Below, piece after piece: positions 22,561-34,964 of a stretch of DNA of 64,000 nucleotides (within the stretch, counting starts at the first letter, position 1; the number at the start of each line of letters is the position of its first letter). The position numbers and the translations under genes are program-made. The stretch comes from Sympetrum striolatum. Taxonomy: Eukaryota; Arthropoda; Insecta; Odonata; Libellulidae. The notes beneath the pieces were generated by a model. The model was given only the letters and a program-made list of their open reading frames with translations, was not told the origin of the DNA and did not search any database. Location of the stretch: the NCBI GenBank assembly GCA_947579665.1, contig OX388345.1:68563454-68627453 (forward strand), written 5' to 3'.

Positions 22561-24249
22561 GAAGCAGCCAATTGTAGACGTGGACAAAAATGGAGGACTC
22601 TTGCGACTTTTATTTTATTGCGGATGATTCTCGATCCTATTCAAAACAGCTGTGCTGCGTGGAATTTTTGGATCGATAGGAAACTTCCCTTCTTAACTCC
22701 GTATTCTGAATCAATACCAAAGCTAATGATCCCCGTGGATTTATTTTAATCGTAAGTTGATCTTGAAAGCGATTACAAATAATTGAGAAAAATATTCAAG
22801 GTTTGTGGGAAATGAAAGAAGAACGAAATATCTGATTTGATTATCATTACGAATATAATTAACTCCGTTCTTGAGAAATGGTGATATATGTCACCATATT
22901 CAAAGAATGTTACCATAATGACAAAGAGTAAGAGGAGAAATTTTATATTTCTAGCGATACTGAAAAGATAGGAAATAAAACGTCAAGCAAAACCCTCCTT
23001 GTGTCGAATAGCGTTCACAGAAACGTATTTAAAGGGGAATATCAAAGGAAAGAAGTATTCCAATAGTACGAGGGAGTGCTCACTTTGTAAATGAACACAA
23101 TCGTAGAGTCAGTCACTGTATTACTCTAATCACATGAGAAAGACTTTTGGGAAGATAGAAAAGTACATTATTCATCAAAAACTTTATATAATTTTAGTTA
23201 TTGACCGCTTAAGCGGAAATTAGGCCTTCTAAACTATTTTTATCAGAGCAACAGGAGATATATTACAACACTATTTTCCTCTGTTATCAATGAAATAGTT
23301 ATATTAGTCATATATTAGTTTGTATCTGGAATTCTTTAAGAAGAGCAACATTCCATCAAATTGTCCTAAATATCAAGGATAAATATTTTTCATGCGATAA
23401 AAATTCACACATACTTACCTATTATTGAATTATACGGAGACCATCGTAATAAAGCTATGTAACAACGACCAATGTTAGAAACTTCTTTGTTGTACAGTAA
23501 TAAACATTTTTCATAACTCCTATTAGCATGACTGATACTTACATAATAGCCCAAAGCATTTATCGTCATAAGCTCATCATTTTTCATAAATAAAAAATAT
23601 TGAATACGATTTCTCTTTCACAAAAAAATATTAGCAGACCGAAAGTACTTGGCCGAACAAGTATTTTGTACCCCGATATAAACAAGAAAAAAATGCAAAA
23701 CAAATAAATCTTAATTTTTCTTTGAATAAGCCCAATGTCATGGCGAAGTAAAAAAAAATCAGATGTCAGCGTGTTCGGGAAGCACTGTATTTCTGAGAAT
23801 TCTTATCTGTCAAACTAAAACATGCTTAAATTGTTTTCTGAAGAAGTTTCCTCTAAAAATCTAAGTGTGTAGGTTTGAGAAGGAAAAATAGTAAAATGAG
23901 AACCAGACAGTTTGTTGGAAAGTTTGCGTATATCAAATGACAGAAGGAAATATATATACAACTTGAAAACTTTAACAAAGCGTTCTCTCTTTTAACTAAT
24001 CCACAAAATATAGGTATACTGCCAAAGTACTGAGTATGCCAAACCAAAAAGCGTCCAGAGTTAAGGTTTCTAATTATCATCATTCTCATTTTTTATTCAA
24101 AGGTCAGCTTCAGTGGATCCTCATTCCCTTTTCTTCTACCAGCCTTTTTATGCAGTCCCAGTATTTTTTTATTTTTGCTAGTTTTTCCAAGTTTTCCATC
24201 GTTAGTCCTCATCTTACCCTACTCTTAATACTTATCCTCCATAAATCCA
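22561..24249. other. AT-rich DNA with minor palindromes
   Basis: A perfect 12-bp palindrome CCGCTTAAGCGG lies at 23205-23216, and a near-palindrome ATGGTGATATATGTCACCAT starts at about 22879. About 24100-24240 is pyrimidine-skewed. Short frames (23405-23587, 23853-24089, 24036-24257) are unrecognised. Confidence 0.45.
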
Positions 24250-24299
24250 ATGTTTAATACCCACATATATCCCTACATTATCTCTTCCTCTTTAGAAAG

Positions 24300-25072
24300 C
24301 TATATCCTCCAAATATATTCTATGCATTCAGTGTATTTACTCGGTTTTCATTTATTTCAGAACTATTCACGTCACACATCCATGCATAAACATTGCGCTT
24401 GGATAACATCCGAAATTGTTTATTTTAGTAACCCTTCTTCCATCAAATTAGCTTCATCTTTGACAGAATCTTGCGAAATCTTACAAAATCTAAAAGTAAC
24501 ATTTCATGATCTTTCTGGAGGACCATATTTTCAGCGCATTTATTGTCAAGGCTTCTAAAATCTAAAGGATAGATTAAAAGAATAAATTTACTAAATAAAC
24601 TCAGACAAATTTCGTTCTAAAAAGATTTAACCGATATAATGAGACCTCCCTGCTATATAGGTCCATTTTTCCCTACTCAGGGAAAATATTTGCCTTATTT
24701 CTAATCTCCTTTAACTAAATTTCGCACTGTTCTATCTTGTCCAATTCATTGAAATATTTACTATTTTATTATGATTTCCATAACGTATCCCATCAGTGAC
24801 TAACAACACCCTCCTTCTGACAGAGCACACATTCACTGTATTTACTATTTCATCCCTTCCATTAAAAAAACACCCAAGATATAGAACTATGGTAAACCAC
24901 GAGGCTTAAGTATAACCCGTAATAATAAATTTTGCTTAAACTTTTAAAATCAAATGAGCTTTATATTTGACACAATCTTGCAAAATTGTTGAAAATCAAC
25001 CAGTAAATGTCCTTCTGGTAGACCGCATATTTGGAAAATTTATTCTATCAAGAATTCTAAAATTTTCCGCGT
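24300..25072. repeat. Old ~507-bp direct repeat (two diverged copies, possible third fragment)
   Basis: Copy A (about 24300-24566) and copy B (about 24806-25072) align in the same orientation. CATTCAGTGTATTTAC at 24325 matches CATTCACTGTATTTAC at 24830. ATCAAATTAGCTT at 24442 matches ATCAAATGAGCTT at 24950, and both continue through a GAATCTTGCRAAAT-like word to a shared TCTAAAAT end. A third partial match (TTCGATAAAATCTTGGAAAA) lies at about 25326. No coding potential was recognised, so this may be a diverged tandem duplication or paired fragments of one transposon family. Confidence 0.6.
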
Positions 25073-25160
25073 TTTACAGCCACACAAAGCTATCGGACGT
25101 AGATATAACATGCGTAATTCTAATTTAGATTGCTCCATTACCATTAAACTAACTTTGTCT

Positions 25161-25274
25161 TCAAATAATTCCATGACGGTCTTCATCAGCTATGACGAAG
25201 ATGTCTGCCATGGTCGAAACCGGCCGTTAATGAATATCTGTGGAAAATCCGAAGTACGTCATTGAATTATTTGA
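25161..25274. mobile_element. Short fold-back element with a central GAAACCGG motif
   Basis: Arms TCAAATAATTCCATGACG (25161-25178) and CGTCATTGAATTATTTGA (25257-25274) are inverted copies with 17 of 18 bases matching. The centre of symmetry (about 25217) falls on TCGAAACCGG (25214-25223). That motif is part of a longer pattern, ACGAAGATG-N11-CGAAACCGG, shared with the elements at 29465-29632 and 45666-45792. It resembles a non-autonomous fold-back element. No coding content. Confidence 0.65.
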
Positions 25275-25379
25275 GATGGCGTTCCGCCACATTAGGCCTG
25301 ATAACCTTGAGTTTAAACTTTGTCTTCGATAAAATCTTGGAAAATCTTCCAAAATCGACAAATTGCACAGTGTTCAAAT

Positions 25380-25960
25380 TCTCTTCCTCCAGGCTTCTTC
25401 CTTTTGAGGGCCTGGAAAGGAGCCGCCCCTTGATCAACGCGCATCCGACGTCGGTACCGCGAGAAATCCATTCGTAAATCAAATTATCGCGTAAAGATGA
25501 TACACGGCCACCCTGAGCATCCTTCGGTAAGGAAGAAAGATATTCGACGCGGAGATATAAAGCTCCGAAGGCGGGAAATTCCGTAAAGAATGGGAGGAAC
25601 AGAAGCGGGCGGAGGCATTAGCGGACCCCGGAATAATTGCGTTTCGCTTAACGACGTTTCCCGCCCTTGCGTCGCCGAGCAACCCTTTCGTACTCCACTG
25701 TATAGATTTATATATTTTTGAGTAAATTTGTGGCTGCAGGGGCTTCGCGCAGGTAATTAGTCGCATAAAAGGCTTTTAAAATTAGCATAGCGAATGAGGA
25801 TCTGAGAGAGATTCCCTCGGAAAGAGGGAAGGAGTTTTCGGTGCGAAAAGTGAAATTCCCGCTAAATAAATCCAAATCATCGGAACTATTACAAACTCCT
25901 TTCGAATTTTCTCGGGGATGAAGCGAAAGAAGGAATTAAGCCGGCGCTAAATTGGAATTT
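25380..25960. other. GC/CpG-rich island
   Basis: The segment is GC-rich with many CpG and an E2F-like TTTCCCGCC at about 25662. Opposing 71-residue frames at about 25262-25482 and a 95-residue minus frame at 25479-25766 have no domain I recognise. Confidence 0.45.
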
Positions 25961-27159
25961 GTTACGTTAATAAAAGTTTGGGCTATACCAAGGATACGGC
26001 GATTGAAAAGGTCTCGTTAAATGAAATTGATGGGAGAAAGACTTTTCGGGGCTATATGGTGAAATTGAAAGTATATCTCATAAATATACAATATAATGGC
26101 AAAAACATTAAATTATTTTTTTTAAATACAATATATCGCACAAAAATGTATCAAGATAAGAGACTATAATTTAATAAGAAAGTGAGAATGCAGAGTAGGG
26201 AATGAAAATGGAGATTACTCCTCAGCGGACAGAAGTGCCAATAATATCGAACAATTTTGCAATCAAAGCAGTATATATATATTTCGACATAAGGTATATT
26301 TCAACCAATATAATTAGGTTCAATGACACATAATAACCATCCGGGTTATATATGTAATATTATTTTTGTTGATCACGATTCCTTCTACCTTCACCACTAC
26401 CTCTACCACCACCACCACCTCCAGACACGAAGTAACCTTAACAGTCATACCATAACGATAAAGACATTATAAACCAAATTAGAGCAAAATATTTTTTTTT
26501 AAATTGATAGAGCACAGATTATAGAAATATTTTGAATCTTAGAGGAATTACAACCAGATAACGGGCAAAATTGTTGATTTTATAATAAAATGAATAAAAT
26601 GTTTAATAAGAATATAACATGAGTTTGAATTCAGATTCATTTATTTGAAAGTATTTATAATTCGAATTCTGCGATTCGACTTCAATAGATCCTATATTTG
26701 TTCAGAGTAACAGTATCTATGATGGTATCCTTGGGATGAAAGACAGATTAAAATAAATTTTAAACTATAATGTAATGCATGATGTGTATGGGCAAATAAT
26801 AAGGTAGATTTTAATAAAAATAGAACCGTCGAAAAACAATGAGATATAATAAATGTTAGCACCTAAAAAAATCAAGCATGTAATCCTCGTTATTTTGTCA
26901 AAATTTCATTCAGAGTTCGACCATAAAAATTAAGTTATTGCTCGATCTATTGATGCCGAATCCTAAATAATGATAAAATACATGCGTTACACATGTACCT
27001 ACCTGTTATCTACTTTATAAGCTGCTACTGAGTACAAACCATATCCAGAAGTACATGAATTGTACGAACAGTCTCCGAAGAATAGATGGCACATCTGCAT
27101 TAATTTCACATGCACCCCTCCCCTATTACTCCATATTCCTATCTCCACCCCAAAGGCAC
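25961..27159. other. AT-rich DNA with a short (ACC)n microsatellite
   Basis: The only notable feature is the CCA/ACC-rich microsatellite at about 26392-26422. No gene recognised. Confidence 0.5.
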
Positions 27160-27560
27160 CTCCTGCTTTCAACTAACCGCCGCTAAAGTCATGATCCGCA
27201 TCTCGGAATGAAAAAGAACTGCTCTAAACGACGGAAGTAAACCAGAAAAGAACCGACGGTAAATGCGGAGCTGATCAAAATATGGGGAATATGAATATTT
27301 CGGGGCGAGCGAGGATGAATATGGATGAGATTGGAGAGAAAGAAGGGACCGCAGGGGGTAGAGAGGCAATGGAGAAAGAGGCTATAGGCGAGGTTTTTGA
27401 GGATAGCGCACGTTGAATGGAAAGGAGCAGCCGGGAAAGGGGTAGGGAAGTAATTAGCTGAAGCAAAACTTTTCGGAGGAAGAAGATGAAGAAGAATACA
27501 GCCGAGGGGCAAGGTACCTGTAAACCTCTCTCCCATTTCACCCCAACCCTTCCGTCCCTC
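27160..27560. repeat. Purine-skewed, moderately GC-rich tract
   Basis: The plus strand is rich in G and A (GGGGCGAGCGAGGATGAA, GGAGAGAAAGAAGGGA and similar). Three overlapping minus-strand frames (27169-27541) are Ser/Phe/Pro/Leu-rich by composition and are not called genes. Confidence 0.55.
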
Positions 27561-28740
27561 CTCCAGACACCTTCGCCTCCTACACCAGATTACTTTCTTT
27601 GCCCTTGTACATCACGCCCATCCCCTTTCCCACTGCTCTCCTTCATTTCAATTTAAATCCTGATCTTTCTTTTTTCAATTTTGCCACTCTTATACTTCTC
27701 GTGATGGATCAAGGTTAAAATAATTTTTCAAAATAGCTTGAAGTGATGCTAAGGAATGGAAGTTAGGGATCTCGCTCGGTTATGCTTAGGATCCTTGTGA
27801 AATTAAATTATAAGATGATTGTATTTGTTGTGCAACTGCGGGTGAAACTGAGCTCTATAGTCATAGCTTACATTACAGTATTTGTATATCAGTATTTTAA
27901 TGATTAATCCTGTTACGTGATATAAGAAATGATGAAAAACCATTATCTCTTGATTTTAAAATCATAAATGAATAATGTTTATCTTTCTTCGTTCTGATGA
28001 AACAAAATGTAAATATAAATTTAATTGTATGAATATAAGCATTGTAGTGCATTAGACTACTTTTTTTACGTTTACCAAGAGGTAGGTATTTGATTTTTAT
28101 ATTGTATTGGTATTTGTAATTAGTGAATATATGAATTCTTATGTAAATAATAGGGTTTTAATAGACTGAGGGTTGAATAGCGATATATATATGTGTGTCA
28201 AAGAGCTAAATCGAAATTCTTAGACATGCCCTACTTCTATCGGAAGAAACTTTCGAAATCCAGCTATCCTTGAATCTATGGATTTCGTGGTGTCGCATAA
28301 ATAAATATACCACCACTTTATCGCACTGCGATACATCAAAGCCTTTACTATTCAAGGACTTCAAAAAGTGAAAGTTATGTTGAAAGTGAAAGTAGTAAAG
28401 GCCGACGGTCTTCAAGAGGAAATATTTTAACCTAAACCTAAGATTCATGTACAACATTTTTCCAATTAATTTCCCTTTATCAATACGAAAGAATGGGGTA
28501 TTTCCAAATATGAAATTATTTACCAAAATGCGTTTACAATTTCTCATAATTATATATTCAAATCAAAAGGTGGTAATTCACTACTTTTCGACTTAATTCA
28601 AATTATGCATTAAGCTTTGGAATAAAATCGTCCAAGAGTCCGTCTGTGCACCTGGTATAAAACTCTACTGGAATCAAATACTCTTAAATACATGCATGAA
28701 GCATGTTAAACACGGCTATTTCAATGCAATAGCTGCTCTC
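27561..28740. other. AT-rich DNA with one unrecognised frame
   Basis: A 113-residue minus frame at 28206-28547 resembles nothing I know. Inside it lies an imperfect stem, GCCTTTACTA at 28341 with AGTAGTAAAGGC ending at 28402. I do not call a gene. Confidence 0.4.
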
Positions 28741-29350
28741 GCGTAAGCCAGGGTCATTCCTTGTGTCCCCTTGGACCTTTCCGAGACAACGGGACAAAGA
28801 AACAGCACTCCCGTACATTACAGAACGTCTGGCAACCACACTTTATATTAACTCACATCTACGATTCCCCTTTCCGACCCCGACATACGATTCTTGATTC
28901 CAAACGCCATCTTACAATTCCTCAGCCCTTTCTCTACATTTGATGGCTGATTGCCTCCCGAGGCGTCTAACGAAGGCGAGTATGAGATGTTGGGAATGTC
29001 TTTGAGGTGTTTTAGAGAGTTGGTCGGATGGAGTTTCTTGGTTACGTGGGAAAGAGCGTGGATGGCCCGCAGCGAACCGATCGATCGGCGACCGTATTAA
29101 TGGGGAGACGGGTGGATTATCTTCTTTCTTTCTCAAATTCTTGGTTGGGACTTTCGAAACCGGTAAGTTCGACGATTCGCGGAACCAAAGGGATCAGATA
29201 TTGCAGTACTTGAACTGCAATGTAATATGAGCCAACCGGAAACGGTTCGGAAGATTTCCTGCAATCCAATACAATTTAGTACTGCGTTAAAAAAGAAACA
29301 CCTGGTGGCAACTCTGAGATTTCGTACTTCAATCTTTGCTCTCACCAATT
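28741..29350. other. Moderately GC-rich segment
   Basis: Mixed composition with several overlapping short frames on both strands (28761-29348), none recognisable. I see no exon-like signal that I would defend. Confidence 0.4.
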
Positions 29351-29386
29351 AAAACTTATTTTATATTTCTTTGCTAATAATTTTAG

Positions 29387-29412
29387 TATACATATATATA
29401 TATGTATATATA
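29387..29412. repeat. (TA)n microsatellite
   Basis: Alternating TA with a few G/C interruptions. Confidence 0.8.
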
Positions 29413-29464
29413 ATCCCATCTGTTTTTTTCTTTTTGTTCTATCTTTGCTTATTTTGTCATAACC

Positions 29465-29632
29465 TAAAGGTTTGTTAAATAAAACAGGTTTTATAAAACA
29501 AAAAAGTAACTTTCACTATTCCACACACAGAGAAGTTACAGTGGCGACTGGTTTCGGCTAGTAATATCCATCTGCAATCTTGTAAAGTTACTTTTTTGTT
29601 TTATAAAACTTTTTTCATTTAACAATCCTTTC
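29465..29632. mobile_element. Fold-back MITE with a central GAAACCAGTC motif
   Basis: Arms 29489-29513 and 29584-29608 are exact inverted copies over 25 bp (TTTTATAAAACAAAAAAG and onward). Looser pairing extends outward through TTTGTTAAAT and ATTTAACAAT to about 29465 and 29632. The centre (about 29548) carries ACTGGTTTCG (29547-29556). On the minus strand it reads TTGCAGATG-N12-CGAAACCAGTC, the same motif as in the elements at 25161 and 45666. No coding capacity. This is a non-autonomous element of unknown superfamily. Confidence 0.8.
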
Positions 29633-30559
29633 GAATGTGTCGGAATTCCACTATTTCACGGCCTCCTCCGTGAATAATATACTGCTATCATTCATAGTCG
29701 TAATACTCCCTATTTTAAACTAGTTTCTCAGGTTCTCTACACCCTCATTACTGAATATCTCGGTACAAAGGAAATTTCTTCCATAAATTATTTTAATTTG
29801 AAAAATTTTAGATTGTTCTAATTGTCTTTTCATCCTATTTATAACGCTTAGCCAATTTGTTCAACCACGCTACGAGAGCATCACAGAGAGTGATAATTTT
29901 AAAAATTATGGTAATCGTAACAGGAAAATTATTGTATTTCATAAAATCATTTAAAAAAATTAAACGTATACTGAAAAGAAGGATCCAATAAGCGAAAGAT
30001 TTTAGAAAGAAGAAGACTTAAGAAATCCTTTTATGCGTAAAAGGCTGATTATTTCATACTCTCTAAGAGGATATTGCCAAAGAAAATGACATTTCTCACC
30101 TACAATAACAGATTCACTCCGATAGAAATCAAACTTCAAATACATCATTTCTAATAAGATATTCACACACAAGAGTTTTGATATTTATCACAACAGAGAG
30201 CTGAATTGAAGAATACTAAATGATGACTCCATAAGCCCGTGATTCTAGATTGCATGCACTTCAGAAACTTCAGGAGTATTAATTAAGTTTAATCCTAGGC
30301 AATAATTTTTAGATTATTTCATTACAGAGGTAAAACCTACCTTTTATGTAAAAAATGAAGTTTAATTCAATATTTTTGGGCGGTCAACTATATAGTAGTG
30401 ACCTTAAATGAATTTATGTGATCAATTGTAGAAAAATGAATATCTAGAAAGATACTTCCCTTGGAATATTAAACTGGTCTGTCTTTGGTTGAAACTAAAA
30501 ATTAATGACATTATTTACAGTAATAAATAGCTTTATGGTAGGATATAGACTGTCTAAAA
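29633..30559. other. AT-rich DNA
   Basis: No gene or repeat recognised. Confidence 0.45.
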
Positions 30560-30960
30560 AAGGATGCAATTTCCCCGAAATAAGGGTCATGACTCGCTGC
30601 AGGTGACGCGCAGGAGAGAGGCTGAAATTCGACGAAATTTCGCGATACCATTTGGGAATCATCGAGAGACACTTTCCACGTCCAATCACCTAATATTCGG
30701 CCGCATGAATAATTTCATTAGACATGCGACATCACGCTTTGCAGGTTAGAAAATGTATGGATATCGAGGGGACGGATGAATGCCTTTCCACTCAGCCATC
30801 ACAGAGCGTGCTTAGGGACTTAAGCAATAGTCTCCCCATGTCATTAAGCTGACGCTAAGCCGAATTGTCGCCACCATCTGCCGCACCAAGAGGTGAGATA
30901 TTTACCATGCGTCTCTCCACAGATCAAATCTCTACATTGACGTTCCAGCCTCGTGCGTTA
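30560..30960. other. Small GC-rich segment
   Basis: Slightly GC- and CpG-rich, with short frames on both strands (30495-30749, 30865-31056) and no recognisable content. Confidence 0.4.
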
Positions 30961-33180
30961 TTTCAAACTAACCGAATTTTGAGCGTGACTTCGATCTATT
31001 CTTTCCCATTAACATTAAATGATATTAAGATCAACGCTGTCACTCCCATGGGGTGATATATCTCTTAGGTTTTTTACATTCACAATTCTTCTAATTGTTT
31101 CTCATACCATTTTCTTTAATTTAATAATAATTTTATAATTAATGACGATGGGTTTGATGGAAGAAGAGACTATTTAGTCTCAATCTCGCCCAAATAATGA
31201 CGATTTATTATTTTTACTATATATATCCATGGGAATAAACTTATAAAGGAATTGGAGAAGAAAGACAGCGTCATCTATTCTATCCATGCATGTTCCATAA
31301 TACATTAAAATCAACACTGATCAGAAGATATATTTCATAGGAATAAACCATTTAACGGACGAAATTGAAAAGATGTAAAATTTTTCAACAAACTCTTAAA
31401 AAAACACAGGAATAACCGGCAGTACAAAACTCCAAACGGCACGGTGAAGTAAATTTAATGATGTTCTTTAAAAAATATGGGTTAAATTAATGCCTAGTCG
31501 AAGTCGCGTATTTGTGAAACTATATTCTAGGTGACGAGGAAAACGAACTTTATACGAAATTAAACAGTAAATATTTATGCAGGCGATCGGTCTCGAAAAA
31601 TTCAGATTAAGGTATGTACGAAGTAATAGTTGTAACTAAGACACTCTTATTCCTATCCAACTTTCAATATAACCAAGTGTGTACTTAAGTTATTAACCTT
31701 AATTGTACCTTAATTATCCACCTTTTAATCAATGTACAAGAGAAAGGCATCCCTGCATTTCATGAAATTACACCAAAGAGTGTGTATGGCACGCACATCA
31801 AAATTCACTTTTTGGTTAATTATTTAAATAAATTATGTACCTGACAAATGAAGTACCGCCTTAAATGCATTCCAGCAGGGGTTGTTAAGCTCTGAGCAGA
31901 GAATCTGCTATAACTCAACCAGTGGCTCACAAGATAGCTGGAAAGTACTGTAGTACTGGAAAATCACACATCTAAACTGCTATCTGTAAAAAGATATAAA
32001 ATAAAAATCAATAACTATTTAGTTAATTGGCTTTTCTTGTAAATTGTGTGTGATTTATTTCTGACATTTCTTATAATTAGATATTATATTGTGAAAACTT
32101 TCTTATGTTTTCTACTAAAGGAATATTTAGTAGCGAATTAACATTAGAAAAAATAATTTCTTTAAACAAAACAATGAGGAAACAAGGAAAGGTCTACGCC
32201 TTCAAAATACACCAAGTGTCATGTCGTTATTTTTTCTTGTTTATCCTGTTTAAAAAAATTCAATTACTTAAAAACTTTAACAGTAAAACAATAGCTTATA
32301 AAATATTCCAAAGCTCATTTATACTTAATTGAAAGCAGGAAGATACAACCAGCTACCTGCTGAAGCTCTCTGCATGTCAATGCTTGTGAGGAAACATCTA
32401 AAATAATCCTCAAACGTCCACCTATTACATTTGAGAAAGCTGCACTTCCAGTTCAAAAGCAAAGAGGCATAGAGACTCATGAGAGTCAACAGAAGATGTT
32501 GACACTCGCACACCGCCTAACAAACACATCCACATATATTCCAGTCCCTCATTCACCCGTGGTTCTTTGAGAGAGTATAGGGAGGGAAGGGGACAACAGG
32601 TGGAATAGGCGTGGGAGGACGTATCAAGGATCCCTCTGCCCTCACGAGGGGAGAAAGAGGTCATCGAGGGGCAAAGGGTAACTGGGTCTCGTCTTCGATC
32701 TTAATAGCGAGGGCATCTGAAAGAAAGGGGCCAAGTGGAATTAGAAATGGAAAAGATGGGAGAGGAAGATAGATGGCGCTTATCTGGAGAATTACTCAGC
32801 GTAGAATTAAAGGATCATATCTGTGTAAGACGAGCAGGACAAACATTAATAGATATCAATCATAAATTTTATTTTGTTGTCAAAGTCTCCGTATATATGT
32901 TCAATTACATTTTACCGACTCTTTTTTTCGATATTTTCTAAATATAATAATTATTTACAATTCCAAATATAAAATGGTTCTTACCAATATGAAATTTCTT
33001 GCACATAGATTGATTATTTCTGGAAGTTTTATTGACTGAACCATCATTGTGGTATTTGTTTAACGAGGAATATCGAATAGTTATTATAGTGGAACCATAT
33101 AGAAACTATATTTAGAAATTCAGTACTTCTATATGGACTTGCGACGATTTGATAAATTACCTGAAAAAAACCTAAAATGT
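30961..33180. other. AT-rich DNA without recognisable genes
   Basis: Short frames at 32105-32332, 32325-32664 and 32735-32941 carry no domains. About 32570-32770 is purine-skewed. No mobile element ends recognised. Confidence 0.45.
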
Positions 33181-33331
33181 TAAAAATCTCCAATAGCTGT
33201 TTTTGTAGGCACTCCTCTTCTTATTCATCGGTATTCCGAAAAAAAACATGGACACCGCACTTTTTATGAGCTCTGGAATACCGGTGAACGAGAAGAGGAA
33301 CGCCGACAAAGACGACTATTGGAGATTTAAA
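33181..33331. mobile_element. Short fold-back MITE, same family as 62655-63010
   Basis: The left arm contains CTCCAATAGCTGTTTTTGT and TCGGTATTCC. The right arm contains GGAATACCGG, GAGAAGAGGAACGCCGACAA and CTATTGGAGA in inverted orientation. The arms are about 60 bp with almost no interior. TTCTAATTCCTTAAACAGC, just outside the right arm, matches the flank of the larger copy at 62655-63010, so the true right end may lie near 33370. It is an internally deleted derivative of that family. Confidence 0.8.
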
Positions 33332-34964
33332 ACTTCTAATTCCTTAAACAGCCGTGTTCTAAATTTTCTTTCTTTCCTACTGAAAAAAATCCTTGACAGT
33401 GTAAGCATATGTGTTACTTGCAATGGCGTTTTCACCGATATTTTGAGATAATAGTTTATTGGGCCACAACTAATTGTATAGTTGGAGATATGAATTCCAT
33501 CTAAATGATAATATTGCTAATTTATCCTCAACTAACAACTGTAGACGAAATTGAAAAATTCAAACTGTTGATGTTTCTTAACCAAATTGCTATTATTTTC
33601 ATTATATTTATAATCACATTTACACTAGGTAGTTTGAAATTTATTGGGTGAAATTTTAAGTAAAGACATATAATTTATGCAAGAGTTAGATATTCCTGGA
33701 TGAATTTATATCTCCATAGCATTTCATTTATTCTCCATGCATATCTCCTGGAGCCATTCTTCATCTACAGATCTACCTAGTCTTAGCCGCAGGGAATGCA
33801 GGAAATTTCGCCATACCTCACAATCAACTGCTCCATCTTTCAACTACCGGATAGCTCACGATCACTGTAATACATCTAGAGAGTTGTATGGAATTATTTA
33901 TCACACGTAAAAGTCCAATGCTTTTACGCTGCCAAATAAACGATTATTATGAGTTATTTCCGTTAGTGGGTGTGACTATAACCTGTAATGACCATGGCTA
34001 GAATGTTCCAATTTTACGGTTTTAGTGGCAACATAACTTACGATCAGCTGCGAGTCGAAAAGAGATGAAGGGGCTCGCTCAACTTTTACTGCCTCAGCTA
34101 TTGCCAGATGAATTACTTTCCACAGATATTACAATATATTTCGTAAGATTCAAAGAAAATTTGGAGAGGCATTTATGTCGCAAGTTCTTATTATAGGTTA
34201 TTGAGCCCAAACCCTTATTTTATCTTGCGAAATCTTAAATTTGCATTAAAAACAGGATAGTTGGATATTTTTGAAGTATATATTGATATAAAATTAATCC
34301 ATGAGCTAGAGGGTGTGAAATATCACTTGATTTCTCTTATGAATAACATTACAGTTTACAAAATATTGATTATCGAAAAGTTATTTAAAAGAGCGTCATT
34401 AGAATATAACAAAATTTCCATAACCTGCCCATTTACTTGATAATAATAAATTCTCTTCGGAGGCCCCATGGAGTCTAAATAATATACGAATAATATTTTC
34501 TGCTAAAACGGCAGATAGAAACGTAGGCAAAAAAGGAGAAAGAAAAAGGACGAAGCTTAGTGTACAAGATGAGGAGTGAGGTAGTTCCCTTTTCTTTCCT
34601 TCACTGATACTAAATGCTATGGGGAAAAACGTCCACGCAATTGTAGCACAATGACGGTATGAACAACAATTTTCATGGTTGTAAATAATGAGAGACCAGA
34701 TAAAATTCATTATTCTTCATAACCCATTCTTAGGTAGGAAAAATGTCATCATATACATTAACAGAACTTATGGTGGATTCTCACAAAGTCGAACGCATGA
34801 CGAACGACCACATCGATATTGTACTCTACCAAGAGAGATCCACCGGTCAAGCTGCCGTCAGTCCTGCACGACTCCTTCAAGAGCGAGTCAACTATATTGA
34901 GCATACCATAGTGGTTGTAATGACTAAACGTCAATTTATTGAAGGAATTATGTTAAAATGATGA
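33332..34964. other. AT-rich DNA without recognisable genes
   Basis: Two overlapping plus frames at 34688-34961 (70 and 72 aa) and a 103-residue minus frame at 34399-34710 carry no recognisable motif. No repeat ends recognised. Confidence 0.4.

Noticed and set aside
25179..25188. TTCATCAG, whose reverse complement contains a perfect CTGATGA hammerhead core
   Set aside because: On that strand no GAAA follows at a workable distance, so it cannot complete a hammerhead; the plus-strand motif is the better candidate.
28206..28547. 113-residue minus-strand frame as a possible gene
   Set aside because: No recognisable motif, no splice context, low-complexity Phe/Lys-rich composition typical of AT-rich chance frames.
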